The position numbers and the translations under genes are program-made. 64,000 nucleotides of DNA from contig JAJEDY010000100.1 of assembly GCA_022821275.1 (NCBI GenBank), positions 1-64,000 of the forward strand, in the 5' to 3' direction. Shown one piece after another: positions 1 to 9,273 of this stretch. This DNA comes from Candidatus Latescibacterota bacterium. Its GTDB lineage: Bacteria > Latescibacterota > UBA2968. The notes beneath the pieces were generated by a model. That model made no database searches. It was not told where the DNA came from and saw only the letters and a list, made by a program, of their open reading frames with translations. Each line of letters opens with the position of its first letter. Within the stretch, counting starts at the first letter, position 1.

Positions 1-528
1 CTAAACCAGTGTCGACGACATGGCCGCGTGCCATCTGAGGGACTCAAAGGCATTGCCAATGTAATGGGGGAAGTGCTCCCCTTATTTGCAATGTGCGATG
101 TCATGGATATTGGCACAACGGTAGATAGCTCCAACACGGGACGACCAACCGCATTTGTATATGATCGGCATCCGGGAGGCATCGGCTTTTCGGAAAAAGC
201 TTATGAGATGGTCGAAGACGTCATAACAGCCTGTTGGATGGTCGTATCGGAATGCGAATGTGAAGCGGGATGTCCGTCGTGTGTGGGCGCGCCATTGCCC
301 CCCGGCGACGATGGCAATACGAGAGGAACGATTCCCGACAAAGAAGCCGCCCTCGTCTTGTTACATGCCATGTTGCAAAAAGAACCTTATGTACCCAAAC
401 ATCCGCGTCTTGAAATATCCATCACAGGTGATATTGCTACTCACAGCGATGAAAAAATTCCCGTCCGTCCTCTGTCGGCAAATGTCGAGGCAAAAATTCG
501 CAAAAAAGTAAAGGAGTTCAAGCGGTGA
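1..528 (+). CDS. C-terminal part of a DUF1998 DEAD/DEAH-box helicase (MrfA-like), partial at 5' end
   Basis: The frame is open from the first base of the window, so the start lies upstream and only about 176 C-terminal residues are seen. The GTG at 28 is merely the first in-window start codon. The visible part matches the DUF1998 region at the end of MrfA/YprA-type SF2 helicases. It has the stretch YDRHPGGIGFSEKAYE followed by a four-cysteine cluster, CECEAGCPSC, which in this family binds zinc. These helicases are ATP-driven 3'-5' translocases linked to DNA repair. The motor domains are off the window, so activity cannot be judged. The end, VEAKIRKKVKEFKR, is basic. No partner gene is visible. 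Confidence 0.8.
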   Translation, partial: LNQCRRHGRVPSEGLKGIANVMGEVLPLFAMCDVMDIGTTVDSSNTGRPTAFVYDRHPGGIGFSEKAYEMVEDVITACWMVVSECECEAGCPSCVGAPLPPGDDGNTRGTIPDKEAALVLLHAMLQKEPYVPKHPRLEISITGDIATHSDEKIPVRPLSANVEAKIRKKVKEFKR

Positions 529-821
529 CGACTCCCAATCGTGAACGTGTTGGGCTTCTCGGTGATTAACCCCACCTTGGTACATCGTCCTGGACCAATA
601 GGCAAAGCTATATATCTTGTTCACTGGTGAAAGCAGACCACGTATGGTCTGACCCATAGGTTTTACCTACACGGGTGGTATGTTTTGTGTAGAACTCCAT
701 ACCTGATATTAGGATAGTCACACTTTGGCTGTATGTCAACGTTCATATACCCTAAAGCTAAAAAAGGAAGCCCTTATATCCCACCGCTAAAGCTGATGGG
801 TTTTACGGGCTATTTGATAAA
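529..821. other. 293-bp gene-free stretch ending in an IS200/IS605-like hairpin
   Basis: No convincing reading frame is present. The right end carries a nested imperfect palindrome at 769-811. AGCCC (769-773) pairs with GGGCT (807-811), CCCA (780-783) with TGGG (797-800), and GCT (786-788) with AGC (791-793), followed by TTTTAC. This arrangement, with CTAAAG near the loop, resembles the subterminal hairpins at the ends of IS200/IS605-family elements. No TnpA or TnpB frame survives. It could also act as a weak terminator or leader hairpin just before the prenyl synthetase start. The transposon reading is tentative. Confidence 0.3.
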
Positions 822-1868
822 ATGGAAACGCGATTAAAAAATTATTTGGAAACCTGGGTGCCTCGCATTGACGAGGAAATGTATCGGTTCTTGCCAAAAG
901 ATAAAGATCCAATTGATTATTTGTACGCACCTATGCGCGATTATCCCCAGCGCGGCGGCAAGCGGTTCAGGTCGGCACTGGTGCTGCTGGGCATTGAGGC
1001 ATTTGGGGGTGATCCCGGTGTGGGGTTGCGCACGGCTGCTGCTTTTGAGTTATTTCAGTCCTTTGCCTTGGTACACGACGATATTGAGGATGCCTCTTTA
1101 ATGCGGCGCGGAAAACCGTGCTTGCATCTGATACACGGGATTCCACTGAGCATTAACGTGGGCGATGCGCTCTATTCCAAAGTGTTTGAAATATTATATG
1201 CAAATCGCGAAATATTAGGGGAGACAACAACGCTCGACTTGCTTCAGGAAATGATCCAGGGCGCACAAATAACCTTTGAAGGACAGGCATTGGATATCGG
1301 CTGGATTGATGCCGAAGTCATTCCCGATGTACGCGATTTTGTTGACATGCTGCGGCGCAAAACGGGATGGTATAGCGGTCGGGGTCCCTGTACCATGGGT
1401 GCGATTATTGCGGGTGCTGGCAATGACATGAAACGGGCGATTGGCGATTTTGGCGAGGCCATTGCCGTTGCGTTTCAAATTCGCGATGACTTGCTCAATA
1501 TCGTCGTTGAAGATACCGATGCAATATTAGCACCTACAACCACATCCGGGGGTTATGGCAAAGAGCGCGGCGGAGACATCGCCGAGGGCAAGCGCACCTT
1601 GATGGTCATCGATTTGCTCAACCACTGTACGCCAGAGGAAAATCAAAAAGTGCGCGAAATTCTGGACCGAGATCGAGATGCAACATCGCAAGAAGAAGTC
1701 GAGTGGGTAATTGAATTGATGGGAAGATATGGCGCAATTGAAAAAGCGCAACGGGCTTGCCAAACGCGCGCCGAATCTGCCGAAGCACGCCTCGCCCAGT
1801 TGCCCCCATCGGAATCGAGAGAAGTACTCAGAGAAATGTGTTCATTTTTGGTCGAGCGCGTATTTTAG
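822..1868 (+). CDS. polyprenyl synthetase (geranylgeranyl/farnesyl diphosphate synthase family)
   Basis: A 348-residue trans-prenyltransferase that condenses isopentenyl diphosphate onto allylic diphosphates in the cytoplasm. It has the family's substrate-binding GGKRFR (about residues 45-50), the first aspartate-rich motif DDIED (86-90) and a second region, IRDDLLN (220-226). The second motif ends in Asn rather than the usual Asp, a tolerated variation in which the first two metal-binding aspartates remain. The residues before the first motif (HDD preceded by FALV) lack bulky aromatics directly upstream, which is compatible with C20 or longer products, but chain length cannot be fixed by eye. 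A GGGP synthase homologue at 51774-52523 could use a C20 product. The ATG at 822 gives the full family length. Confidence 0.85.
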   Translation: METRLKNYLETWVPRIDEEMYRFLPKDKDPIDYLYAPMRDYPQRGGKRFRSALVLLGIEAFGGDPGVGLRTAAAFELFQSFALVHDDIEDASLMRRGKPCLHLIHGIPLSINVGDALYSKVFEILYANREILGETTTLDLLQEMIQGAQITFEGQALDIGWIDAEVIPDVRDFVDMLRRKTGWYSGRGPCTMGAIIAGAGNDMKRAIGDFGEAIAVAFQIRDDLLNIVVEDTDAILAPTTTSGGYGKERGGDIAEGKRTLMVIDLLNHCTPEENQKVREILDRDRDATSQEEVEWVIELMGRYGAIEKAQRACQTRAESAEARLAQLPPSESREVLREMCSFLVERVF

Positions 1869-1870
1869 AT

Positions 1871-1904
1871 CGCGGATGATGCGGATTCCGCAGATTGCGC
1901 GGAT
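1871..1904. repeat. GCGGAT-rich dispersed intergenic repeat
   Basis: Directly after the prenyl synthetase stop, GCGGAT recurs at roughly 10-base intervals on either side of a central ATTCCGCAG. The stretch resembles widely dispersed non-coding repeats of the 'CGCAGATT..GCGGATT' type seen between genes in many bacteria. It has no reading frame of its own. Only one copy is seen here, so the assignment rests on resemblance alone. Confidence 0.3.
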
Positions 1905-1972
1905 AAACTGTCTGAGAGACGGTCAGTTGTACACTGCTCCGTTATTCGTACATTCATAAAAAGGAGGCATAC

Positions 1973-2644
1973 ATGAAGTTCTTTATCGATACAGCCAATT
2001 TAGACGAAATCCGCGAAGCCCAGGCCATGGGTGTGCTGGATGGCGTGACGACAAATCCTTCTCTTATGTCGCAAGAAGAAGGGGAATTTGAAGACATCAT
2101 TCGCGCAATCTGCGGAATCGTAGATGGACCGGTAAGTGCAGAAGTGGTCAGCACCGACACCGAAGGCATGATCGCCGAAGCGCGCCGAAATGCCGCGATC
2201 CACGAACAGGTCGTGGTGAAAATTCCGATTACACCGGATGGTCTAAAGGCGATCAAAACGTGTTCGGATGAAGGGATTCGCATAAATGTAACCCTGTGCT
2301 TCTCTGCAAATCAAGCACTGATGGCCGCCAAAGCAGGCGCGACTTATATCAGCCCATTTATTGGCCGCCTGGATGATTTGGGCCAAGACGGCATGGAATT
2401 GATCGGGACAGTCCGCCAGATTTACGACAATTATGGATTTGAAACCCAGGTACTGGCCGCAAGTTTGCGCTCGCCCAAACACGTTGTCGAATGTGCCCTC
2501 GCCGGCGCAGACGTGGCGACCCTTCCGCCCGATGTATTGAGCAAGTTACTCGCACACCCCTTAACCGACATCGGTCTGGAACGCTTCCTCAACGATTGGC
2601 GTGCCTGGCAAGCCGCAAAAAATAGCGACCCTGTGGTGGTTTAA
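1973..2644 (+). CDS. fsa: transaldolase / fructose-6-phosphate aldolase family protein
   Basis: A 223-residue TIM-barrel class I aldolase of the short FSA/TalC type. It starts [13 protein letters not shown] and contains GVTTNPSL (about 24-31) and VVKIPIT, in which Lys83 is the Schiff-base lysine. The length and motifs fit the small transaldolase subfamily, which either transfers dihydroxyacetone units (pentose phosphate pathway) or cleaves fructose 6-phosphate. The two cannot be told apart by eye. A strong Shine-Dalgarno, AAAGGAGG, lies 7 bases before ATG. Its TAA overlaps the stop codon of the convergent sulfatase-fold gene inside the palindrome TTAA (2641-2644), so the two genes end on each other with no intergenic terminator. 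Confidence 0.88.
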   Translation: MKFFIDTANLDEIREAQAMGVLDGVTTNPSLMSQEEGEFEDIIRAICGIVDGPVSAEVVSTDTEGMIAEARRNAAIHEQVVVKIPITPDGLKAIKTCSDEGIRINVTLCFSANQALMAAKAGATYISPFIGRLDDLGQDGMELIGTVRQIYDNYGFETQVLAASLRSPKHVVECALAGADVATLPPDVLSKLLAHPLTDIGLERFLNDWRAWQAAKNSDPVVV

Positions 2645-4065
2645 CCCATTCTTCTTCTCCCCTGCACAAACATAGCACCTGGTGCTGGCGCGTTGTCGCA
2701 CACTTCGTTAAACGTGGCGGGCAGGGGTTGGTGAATCACTGCCTGGATGCGCGACCTTTGCAAAGCCACCACATCGGGATAATCTGCGGCGACATTGGTA
2801 TTCTCATCGGGATCGGCCGCAAGATCAAAGAGTTCTTCATTGTTCACATCATTTAGACTCACCGTATAATTCCATTGATCATCGCGCACTGACGTCCTGC
2901 CTGTGGCAGGTCCGGTTGAAAAAGCAGCCCAGCCAATCACAACGTGATCCCGCACAGCATTCACCTCTCCTGTCACCAGCGGCCAGACATCTGTCCCATC
3001 CACCGCCTGGCAGGGAATACCCAGCAAGCCCAACACAGTGGGCAACAAATCGTGCGCCTGCACAAAACCCGAGACGCGCTTGCACACATCGGGATGTCGC
3101 ACCATCCAGTTCAACCGCGTGTTGTACGGATGCAGGCGATCTGGTCCTTTGCCAAATTGCCCGTGATCCAGTACCTGCGTGCCGTGATCTGACATCAACA
3201 TCACAATCGTATCGCTTTTCAAACCCAGATCATCGACCCGATCCAGCAGGTGCCCCACCCAGCGATCCACCAGCGTGACCTCCCCAAAATAAAGCGCTTT
3301 GATCCGCTCTCTCTCCGCATCGCTCACCCCATCGCCTTCATTTCCAGCTCCAGGTGTAATAAAATCCTTCCCATCCCAATCGGGCATATACCGATCCGCA
3401 TATTCCCGCGGCGGATCCCAGGGTTCGTGCGGATCAAAAGAATCGATCCACAGAAAAAACGGCGCATTGCGTGCATTTTCGCTCAGCCAATCCGCCGCGC
3501 GCCGAAACACACGCGCACAACTATAATCATCCTCGCGTTGCCGAAACTTCTGATTGAACATGTACTGCATCAGCCCGACATGCCGATCCCAATTGATCGG
3601 TTCACGCACATGCAGGCGCAATAAATCTTCTATTGCTTCCCGCGTACCAAACCGCCAGTTGTCGCTCTCCTGCCCGCGGATAAAATCATACGTCACAAAT
3701 CCGCGCGTATAATTCATCGTCGGCTTGAACATGTGATACGTATCGGCGACCAACCCGGTCATATACCCATTTGCTACCAGAATTTCAGCGAGCGTATCCT
3801 GTTCCGGCGGAATTTTGTGCCAACCGGGCGCGTGATGCCAGTGCCCGCGCCGGTCAAAATTGTACCGCCAGGGAAAGGTGCGCCGCCCCGTAAACAAACC
3901 CCGCCTCGTCTGCAATGTCGGCTGGCATTCCCCGAAAGCCCGTTCAAACACCACGGACTCTGCGGCAAACGCATCCATATTCGGCGTCTCGACAAAACTC
4001 AGCTTCTGATTTGGTCCGACAATATCGGCGCGAAACGTATCCAGACAAATACAAATCACATTCAT
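2641..4065 (-). CDS. sulfatase-fold (alkaline phosphatase superfamily) hydrolase with Thr at the nucleophile position
   Basis: A 474-residue protein with the sulfatase fold. It begins [17 protein letters not shown] (metal-binding LDT, Asp9) and has [13 protein letters not shown] around residues 49-61 and the metal site SDHG. In true sulfatases the equivalent motif is C/S-x-P-x-R, whose Cys or Ser becomes formylglycine. Here the series reads T50-L-Q-T-R54, so the nucleophile position is Thr. Thr is used by phosphodiesterases and phosphomutases of the same superfamily, so it may hydrolyse a phosphoester rather than a sulfate ester. It is the last gene of a three-gene minus-strand operon, 19 bases after the membrane protein gene. 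Confidence 0.8.
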   Translation of the reverse strand: MNVICICLDTFRADIVGPNQKLSFVETPNMDAFAAESVVFERAFGECQPTLQTRRGLFTGRRTFPWRYNFDRRGHWHHAPGWHKIPPEQDTLAEILVANGYMTGLVADTYHMFKPTMNYTRGFVTYDFIRGQESDNWRFGTREAIEDLLRLHVREPINWDRHVGLMQYMFNQKFRQREDDYSCARVFRRAADWLSENARNAPFFLWIDSFDPHEPWDPPREYADRYMPDWDGKDFITPGAGNEGDGVSDAERERIKALYFGEVTLVDRWVGHLLDRVDDLGLKSDTIVMLMSDHGTQVLDHGQFGKGPDRLHPYNTRLNWMVRHPDVCKRVSGFVQAHDLLPTVLGLLGIPCQAVDGTDVWPLVTGEVNAVRDHVVIGWAAFSTGPATGRTSVRDDQWNYTVSLNDVNNEELFDLAADPDENTNVAADYPDVVALQRSRIQAVIHQPLPATFNEVCDNAPAPGAMFVQGRRRMG

Positions 4066-4084
4066 CTCAAATCTCCTTTATTTT

Positions 4085-6100
4085 TTAAAAATACAAACTG
4101 TGCCCATGTCCGCGAAACCACAACGCATCGATAATAAACGACACGCCAGCGCCGGAGAAGTGCCCCACGACGAGACCGACAAAAAAGGGTTTCGCGCCGT
4201 TGTACAGCATCAAACCGCCAAAGCGAATCAAAAGTGTTTTAATCGCCCAGGCGACAAATAGCGACAACAGGGTCCATCGCACTTGTCCCACAGAAGCAAT
4301 TGAAAACCCGATGGGATGCAAGCGCCACCAGGCGAACCGATGGCGCAAATACGTCAGCAAAATCGTCACGAGTGCGCCAATGCCCAAAAACGCAAAATGA
4401 CCAAATTTGAGCGTCTCTGCCGCCTTAATTTTCGCCACAACCGTATCATAAGGAACCTGTCCCCCGCGGCGAAATACCCACTCGCCAAAATTGTACGCAC
4501 CCGAAGCATACGCCAGCTTGAGTGAAAAATAAAACGACACGATCAGACTGATACCCAGTGCCAAACCAACTGCGGAGAGATAAACACCTTGAGGAAATCG
4601 ACGCTCGCTGTGTACGCGTGCGGCATTCGCGCCAAAAGGCATAAATGTGGCAATGGGGTCACACGCCCACCCGTAAGACAACCCCAGCCCTGTCATCGTT
4701 GAACCCGTCAAATCCGCCGGCCCAATGAGATGCATCGGATAAGCCTGCGGCACGAGAGGTCCCCGCACAAAAACCAGTCCGCCTTCAATGACAATGCGCG
4801 TCAGACCCAGATAAAGCGTAATAACCGCAAAAAGAAGCAACAAAGCCACACCGGGATGGATGCCAATGCGCGTCAGCCAGAAAAGAATGTACACAACCCC
4901 GAGCACAATCCCTATCAGTGCTATGCGATACCCCATGATCTCATCGCGGTCTGAAACGCCATTCTGCTTTCCCAATGCGGTTCGCCACACACCGCGCAAG
5001 TGTTCGCGCGCAACCCAAACACCGCCCAGGACAATCGCTATAAACGCCCCAAATCCCTGCCATCCCAACGCTGCTGGACTAACCGAATAAACCTCTGATG
5101 TGCCAATGGTAAATCCCGTGCGATTAAACAGCGCGACCTCGGCCATATTAAACAAATTGAAAAACCACACACTGAAAATCACATCCACATTGACAAAATA
5201 CGTAATCCCCACCAGCGGCAACGAGAAATTTGTCGAAATTCCCGGCCAGACCTGCCCGCCCGGAATACTCAATCGAATAGCGGGAATACTCGGCCAGGCC
5301 TCAAAAAAATAACCCGGCACATTCCACGCAATTTTGCCTGCGGCAATGGCAAAGCCGATCCAGAACAACCGACTACGCATAAATTTTGGCAAAATTCGAC
5401 CATCTTCGGCGCCATCCATCATCGCCAATGGCACATCAACCAGGGGAAAATTCAGCCGCTCTTTATCTACCCACTGCTTGCGAAATACCGCAATAAGACA
5501 AGTACAAAGCGTCAGCGTTGCGACAATCACTGATCCCCACCAGAACAACGGCATAATCCACACACCCCACGGGATTTCTGCGCCTGGCGGCAACCCCTCA
5601 AAAAACCATGCCACTGCGCGCCCACCTCCGGGCACAGCCCACAGAGGCACATGGTCGTGTATAAATTCGCTCCAACCATTTTCAGTTGTCGCAAAATAAA
5701 AAGGCGAAGCCGACACGGAAATCACATAACCAGTCACCCCATAAGTGGGCACGGATACCGCCGCTAAAAGCATCGTATAGACCACGCCCAACTCATCGCC
5801 CGTCAATCCCCCCTCGCGCTTCACTATCTTCAAAATGGGGTTCAAAACCACAACCACAAAAATGAACAACGCCGCCAACCCCAGCGGAAAATAATTGGTC
5901 GTCAACAGCGTGGATCGCACAATCCACTCGGAAAACGGCGCCAACAGATTCACCGCAACAACGACCAGCACCCCAACCATCAATGCTTTTGGCGTCATGA
6001 TATGCCGCTGACGGCCAAACTCTATTTCTCGGGAAAAGTCTCTCGTAGCCACTGGCGCATTTCTCTGGGCGAATTCAATATCGCGTCTCTCACCTCTCAC
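4085..6100 (-). CDS. large multispanning membrane protein (DUF6785-like), possible transporter
   Basis: A 671-residue hydrophobic protein with more than ten predicted transmembrane stretches, for example ALMVGVLVVVAVNLLAPF and FIFVVVVLNPILKIV. It resembles the uncharacterised DUF6784/6785 membrane proteins found beside polysaccharide-lyase and sulfatase genes. It lies between a heparinase-like lyase and a sulfatase-fold enzyme, so uptake of released saccharides is a reasonable inference but is not shown. The GTG start at 6100 overlaps the upstream TGA (GTGA) and has GGGAGGGG eight bases ahead, which favours translational coupling. An internal ATG at 5998 lies nearer the first membrane segment but lacks a ribosome site. 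Confidence 0.7.
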   Translation of the reverse strand: MRGERRDIEFAQRNAPVATRDFSREIEFGRQRHIMTPKALMVGVLVVVAVNLLAPFSEWIVRSTLLTTNYFPLGLAALFIFVVVVLNPILKIVKREGGLTGDELGVVYTMLLAAVSVPTYGVTGYVISVSASPFYFATTENGWSEFIHDHVPLWAVPGGGRAVAWFFEGLPPGAEIPWGVWIMPLFWWGSVIVATLTLCTCLIAVFRKQWVDKERLNFPLVDVPLAMMDGAEDGRILPKFMRSRLFWIGFAIAAGKIAWNVPGYFFEAWPSIPAIRLSIPGGQVWPGISTNFSLPLVGITYFVNVDVIFSVWFFNLFNMAEVALFNRTGFTIGTSEVYSVSPAALGWQGFGAFIAIVLGGVWVAREHLRGVWRTALGKQNGVSDRDEIMGYRIALIGIVLGVVYILFWLTRIGIHPGVALLLLFAVITLYLGLTRIVIEGGLVFVRGPLVPQAYPMHLIGPADLTGSTMTGLGLSYGWACDPIATFMPFGANAARVHSERRFPQGVYLSAVGLALGISLIVSFYFSLKLAYASGAYNFGEWVFRRGGQVPYDTVVAKIKAAETLKFGHFAFLGIGALVTILLTYLRHRFAWWRLHPIGFSIASVGQVRWTLLSLFVAWAIKTLLIRFGGLMLYNGAKPFFVGLVVGHFSGAGVSFIIDALWFRGHGHSLYF

Positions 6101-8286
6101 ACCAGTTGCCCCTCCCGAATCTCCTGCCCATATACCCGCACTGTTTGTCCATTTGCGAGAGCTATGTTATTAACCCATCCATCGGCCAACTCCATCGCGC
6201 CAGCTTCGGCATCGGTCTCCCCATCAGAAACGCGTATCCACCCCTCGCCAGCTTCTGATTGCACAAAATAAAACTCCCTGTCATCGCGCAACGCGATCCG
6301 CCCGGCAATCGCAACTCGTCCATTATCCCCCACGGCGGGAATGTATTCCACATGTGCGACAGGAGAGACTTCACCCGCCTTCACGGGATATAAAACGTAT
6401 GACATCAGCATGGGGCCATCGCCCTCCGATTTAAAAATTGCCGTTGGAATGGGTTCGCACTGATAGGGTCCCCCTCGGGGAATCCAACCCTGCACGGTCG
6501 GTTCTTCCTGTCCACTTACAATCTGCACATCTATCGGCTTTGTCGAAATGGCATAAATGCCCAGATTGCTCTCTCCCACACTATTCTTTGTCATAACACC
6601 GCGCCCATTCGCCAGCACCTCGGCATCATCCGCATCCAGATGAAACATCGCTTCATACGTATGGGACGCCTCATCCGAGGGCCTGAGAATATCCGTCACA
6701 ATCCAGAACTCGGGTTTCACAAACAAAATCGACCGCGTATGTGTAACCGTCTGATCCCGCTCAGGTCCATATCCCAAATCGTAACTCGCCGACGCATAAT
6801 CGCATTTCTCGTTTGAAACCCACGTATGCGGCAGCGGCTCGGACACCACGTATTCCTCCCGCGATTTCCCGCGCTGATTCTGCTCCATCCCATCCACCAT
6901 CACCGTATTGTGCGCGCGGGTTGACAGCACATAAGTGCGCCACTGCGACGAATCGTATGGATAATTCCCCGGATCCACCACATGCACGCGGCCGTGTGCG
7001 TACAGCATGATATTCAGCTTATCTTCGTGCTGATGCCCATAGCCAAACGGACCGCCATCAAAAAAGAGATAGAGATCATCCGGTTCCCAGCCCGAACGCA
7101 TGACAAAATGCCCCGCATAGGGAAAAGCGCACGCCAGAGTTTGCGGCTTTGTTCCTTCCGCACCCCCAGAACCCGCCCATTGAAAATCCGTCCGTTCTGG
7201 AAAAAACCTGAACCCGCCTTGCATGTAGGGCACAATATCCGTCTGGCCGCCATCATTGAGCGCGGGCAAACGCAAATTGGGCATCGCCAGATACAGGTCG
7301 TAGTGATACATCCGCTCCAATTTTGCGACATAATCTGCCGGCAGGGGCAAATCATTTAACCGCGCAATCGCGAGCGCCATCACAAAATTTCGCAAACTCA
7401 CCTGATGATACCCACTCGACAACTCAATCTGCGCGCCATCCGGATAAACCTGCTCATCCAATTCCCGATACAGCGACTGCATTGCAATCTCGCGCCAGCT
7501 TGCGGCTTCTTTGAACTCGGGGAACAATGCCCCAACGTGATATTGCCCATTGGCCTGCATCGTCTGCCAGTTGCCACCGCGCGGCCATAACGTGAGATGC
7601 CGCGCGTGTTCGACCATACTCTTCACCATCAAACACACATCGTCATCCGCAAATGTTTTGGACGAAAGAAAATAGTAAAACGCCGCAGGCCACGTTTGCC
7701 CCATCCGAATTCCACATTCAATCGTACGCCAGCAATTCGTGCGATCCGTACCCATCTGTGCATCATCTTTCCAGGTATTGCCATCCTCATCCACCGGCAT
7801 CAACACATGTTCAATCCAGTGCCGCATCTGCCGTCTGAATGCCTCGGCATATTTTTCATCGCCTGTCTTCCAATACGCCTGCCCCAGCGTGACCCAAAAC
7901 GGATGGCGCGACAACTGCCACGTCCATTCCCTATAATTGATCGGATCCAATTCCCAATTGATCACATCCCCAAACGCCTCTTCCACATCGCAACTCACCA
8001 GCGTGTTTGCCACAATGCGGTCGGCTTTTTCGAGATCGACGTCTCTGATCGCACGGTCTCCCACGCGCACCAGTTCGACCTCGGCATCCCGGTCTTGAGG
8101 CTCTGACCGATTTCGCCAATCCGAAAACCATCGCGGATGTTCTCGCGTGCGAACGTGTTCTGCAAATGCACGCCGCGCCTCTGTCCAATCTCGCGCCTCT
8201 ACCGCCTTTTTCACAGCTCTCATATCTTCACGCGACAAATCGAGCGCCTCAAAAAACGCTTCATCGCTCAACCGTGGTCCACTCAT
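6097..8286 (-). CDS. heparinase II/III-family polysaccharide lyase
   Basis: About 729 residues with an N-terminal alpha-barrel-like domain followed by the heparinase II/III beta-sheet domain. The diagnostic stretch is FGYGHQHEDKLNIMLYAHG, with the family's HxHxD core, followed by VVDPGNYPYDS. Such enzymes cleave uronic-acid-containing polysaccharides (heparin-like glycosaminoglycans or alginates) by beta-elimination. No signal peptide is seen, so the enzyme may act on imported oligosaccharides in the cytoplasm. The ATG at 8286 is chosen over the upstream one at 8319 because CTGGAGGA sits just before it. First gene of the minus operon that continues into the membrane protein and sulfatase-fold genes. 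Substrate unknown. Confidence 0.82.
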   Translation of the reverse strand: MSGPRLSDEAFFEALDLSREDMRAVKKAVEARDWTEARRAFAEHVRTREHPRWFSDWRNRSEPQDRDAEVELVRVGDRAIRDVDLEKADRIVANTLVSCDVEEAFGDVINWELDPINYREWTWQLSRHPFWVTLGQAYWKTGDEKYAEAFRRQMRHWIEHVLMPVDEDGNTWKDDAQMGTDRTNCWRTIECGIRMGQTWPAAFYYFLSSKTFADDDVCLMVKSMVEHARHLTLWPRGGNWQTMQANGQYHVGALFPEFKEAASWREIAMQSLYRELDEQVYPDGAQIELSSGYHQVSLRNFVMALAIARLNDLPLPADYVAKLERMYHYDLYLAMPNLRLPALNDGGQTDIVPYMQGGFRFFPERTDFQWAGSGGAEGTKPQTLACAFPYAGHFVMRSGWEPDDLYLFFDGGPFGYGHQHEDKLNIMLYAHGRVHVVDPGNYPYDSSQWRTYVLSTRAHNTVMVDGMEQNQRGKSREEYVVSEPLPHTWVSNEKCDYASASYDLGYGPERDQTVTHTRSILFVKPEFWIVTDILRPSDEASHTYEAMFHLDADDAEVLANGRGVMTKNSVGESNLGIYAISTKPIDVQIVSGQEEPTVQGWIPRGGPYQCEPIPTAIFKSEGDGPMLMSYVLYPVKAGEVSPVAHVEYIPAVGDNGRVAIAGRIALRDDREFYFVQSEAGEGWIRVSDGETDAEAGAMELADGWVNNIALANGQTVRVYGQEIREGQLV

Positions 8287-8403
8287 GTCTTCCTCCAGTT
8301 CAATCACTTGCCTCCACAATACTCTGTATCCTCTCTTAAAATATCACAATGACACTGACCTGCCACTGTTTTCTGAGCAGGACAAAACCCCCGCGCTTTT
8401 TTT

Positions 8404-8436
8404 TTGTATTTGCCGCGCAACACACCTATATTGCGC
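8404..8436 (+). promoter_or_regulatory. candidate promoter with overlapping operator for the plus-strand catabolic operon
   Basis: TTGTAT (8404-8409) and TATATT (8427-8432) are 17 bases apart, a plausible housekeeping promoter just before the PhyH gene at 8458. A perfect inverted repeat, GCGCAA (8415-8420) and TTGCGC (8431-8436) separated by 10 bases, overlaps the -10 region. That is where a dimeric repressor would sit. The 171-bp gap also holds the start of the divergent lyase operon, so both may share control. No regulator gene is adjacent. Confidence 0.4.
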
Positions 8437-8457
8437 CACACATGAAAGGAGACCGTC

Positions 8458-9255
8458 ATGTTTTACGACACCGAGAAACGACAGTACAGGAAGCAAGGGT
8501 TTTGTATCGTCGATGACGCCGTTGATCCCGATATGCTAAAACCTCTGTTAGAAGCTGCGATTCGCACCAAGCAAAAGGTGCGTTCAGGCGAAGTGGATTT
8601 GTACACCCACCGCTCGGAGGACGGCGAACCCTGGGCGATTCGCGGATTATTTGCCCCCGAGATGAACGAGCCGATTTTTGCCGAATATCTGATGTCAGAA
8701 CCCATAATGAAATACGTGCGTGCATTCTTAGGCACACAGCTACAATTGGGAGGTGCCCTCATCTTCACAAATCCATATCAAGCGGATTACGGTTTTGGTT
8801 GGCACCGGGATTTTGGGAGTAAAGAACGCGACGGATCGTATCAAGTGGAAATGGAAATTTTGAATCGTCCCCAAAGGGGTTTGGGGTGGCATCTCGCACT
8901 GGTGGATGACTATTGCTTGCAAATTGTGCCCGGCAGTCACAAAAGGTACCGCACTGCCCACGAGCGCAGGTGCTTGTTAGAAGACCGCCACGACGATATC
9001 CCGGGACAGTATGCCGTGCCTCTCAAAGCAGGACAAACCGTATTTTGGACTGGCAATTTAATTCACCGCGGCGTAATGAAAAAGGATGTGGAGAGATTGA
9101 CCCTGGCCGGAAACTGGGGTATGTATTCAAAGGATGGCAAACCCGGCGAGACAGACCCGCGTCTGAAGTGGATGCTCGCGGACAATGTACGCGAATTTTT
9201 GCCAAAAGAAATGCTGCCATTGTACGATCGGTGGCGGGTATTGCAAAAGGGGTAA
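8458..9255 (+). CDS. phytanoyl-CoA dioxygenase (PhyH) family protein
   Basis: A 265-residue Fe(II)/2-oxoglutarate-dependent oxygenase. The iron-binding HxD is WHRDFG (His116, Asp118), and the distal histidine is probably His203 in TGNLIHRG. IVPGSHKRYR is typical of the family. It would hydroxylate or oxidatively cleave an unknown small substrate in the cytoplasm. GAAAGGAG lies seven bases before ATG. It opens a tightly spaced plus operon with enolase-superfamily, creatininase and FAH-family genes (gaps of 18-32 bases), which suggests it modifies an intermediate of the same route. It is one of three PhyH paralogues in the window. Confidence 0.85.
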   Translation: MFYDTEKRQYRKQGFCIVDDAVDPDMLKPLLEAAIRTKQKVRSGEVDLYTHRSEDGEPWAIRGLFAPEMNEPIFAEYLMSEPIMKYVRAFLGTQLQLGGALIFTNPYQADYGFGWHRDFGSKERDGSYQVEMEILNRPQRGLGWHLALVDDYCLQIVPGSHKRYRTAHERRCLLEDRHDDIPGQYAVPLKAGQTVFWTGNLIHRGVMKKDVERLTLAGNWGMYSKDGKPGETDPRLKWMLADNVREFLPKEMLPLYDRWRVLQKG

Positions 9256-9273
9256 AGCCGTAAAAGGTAAAAT

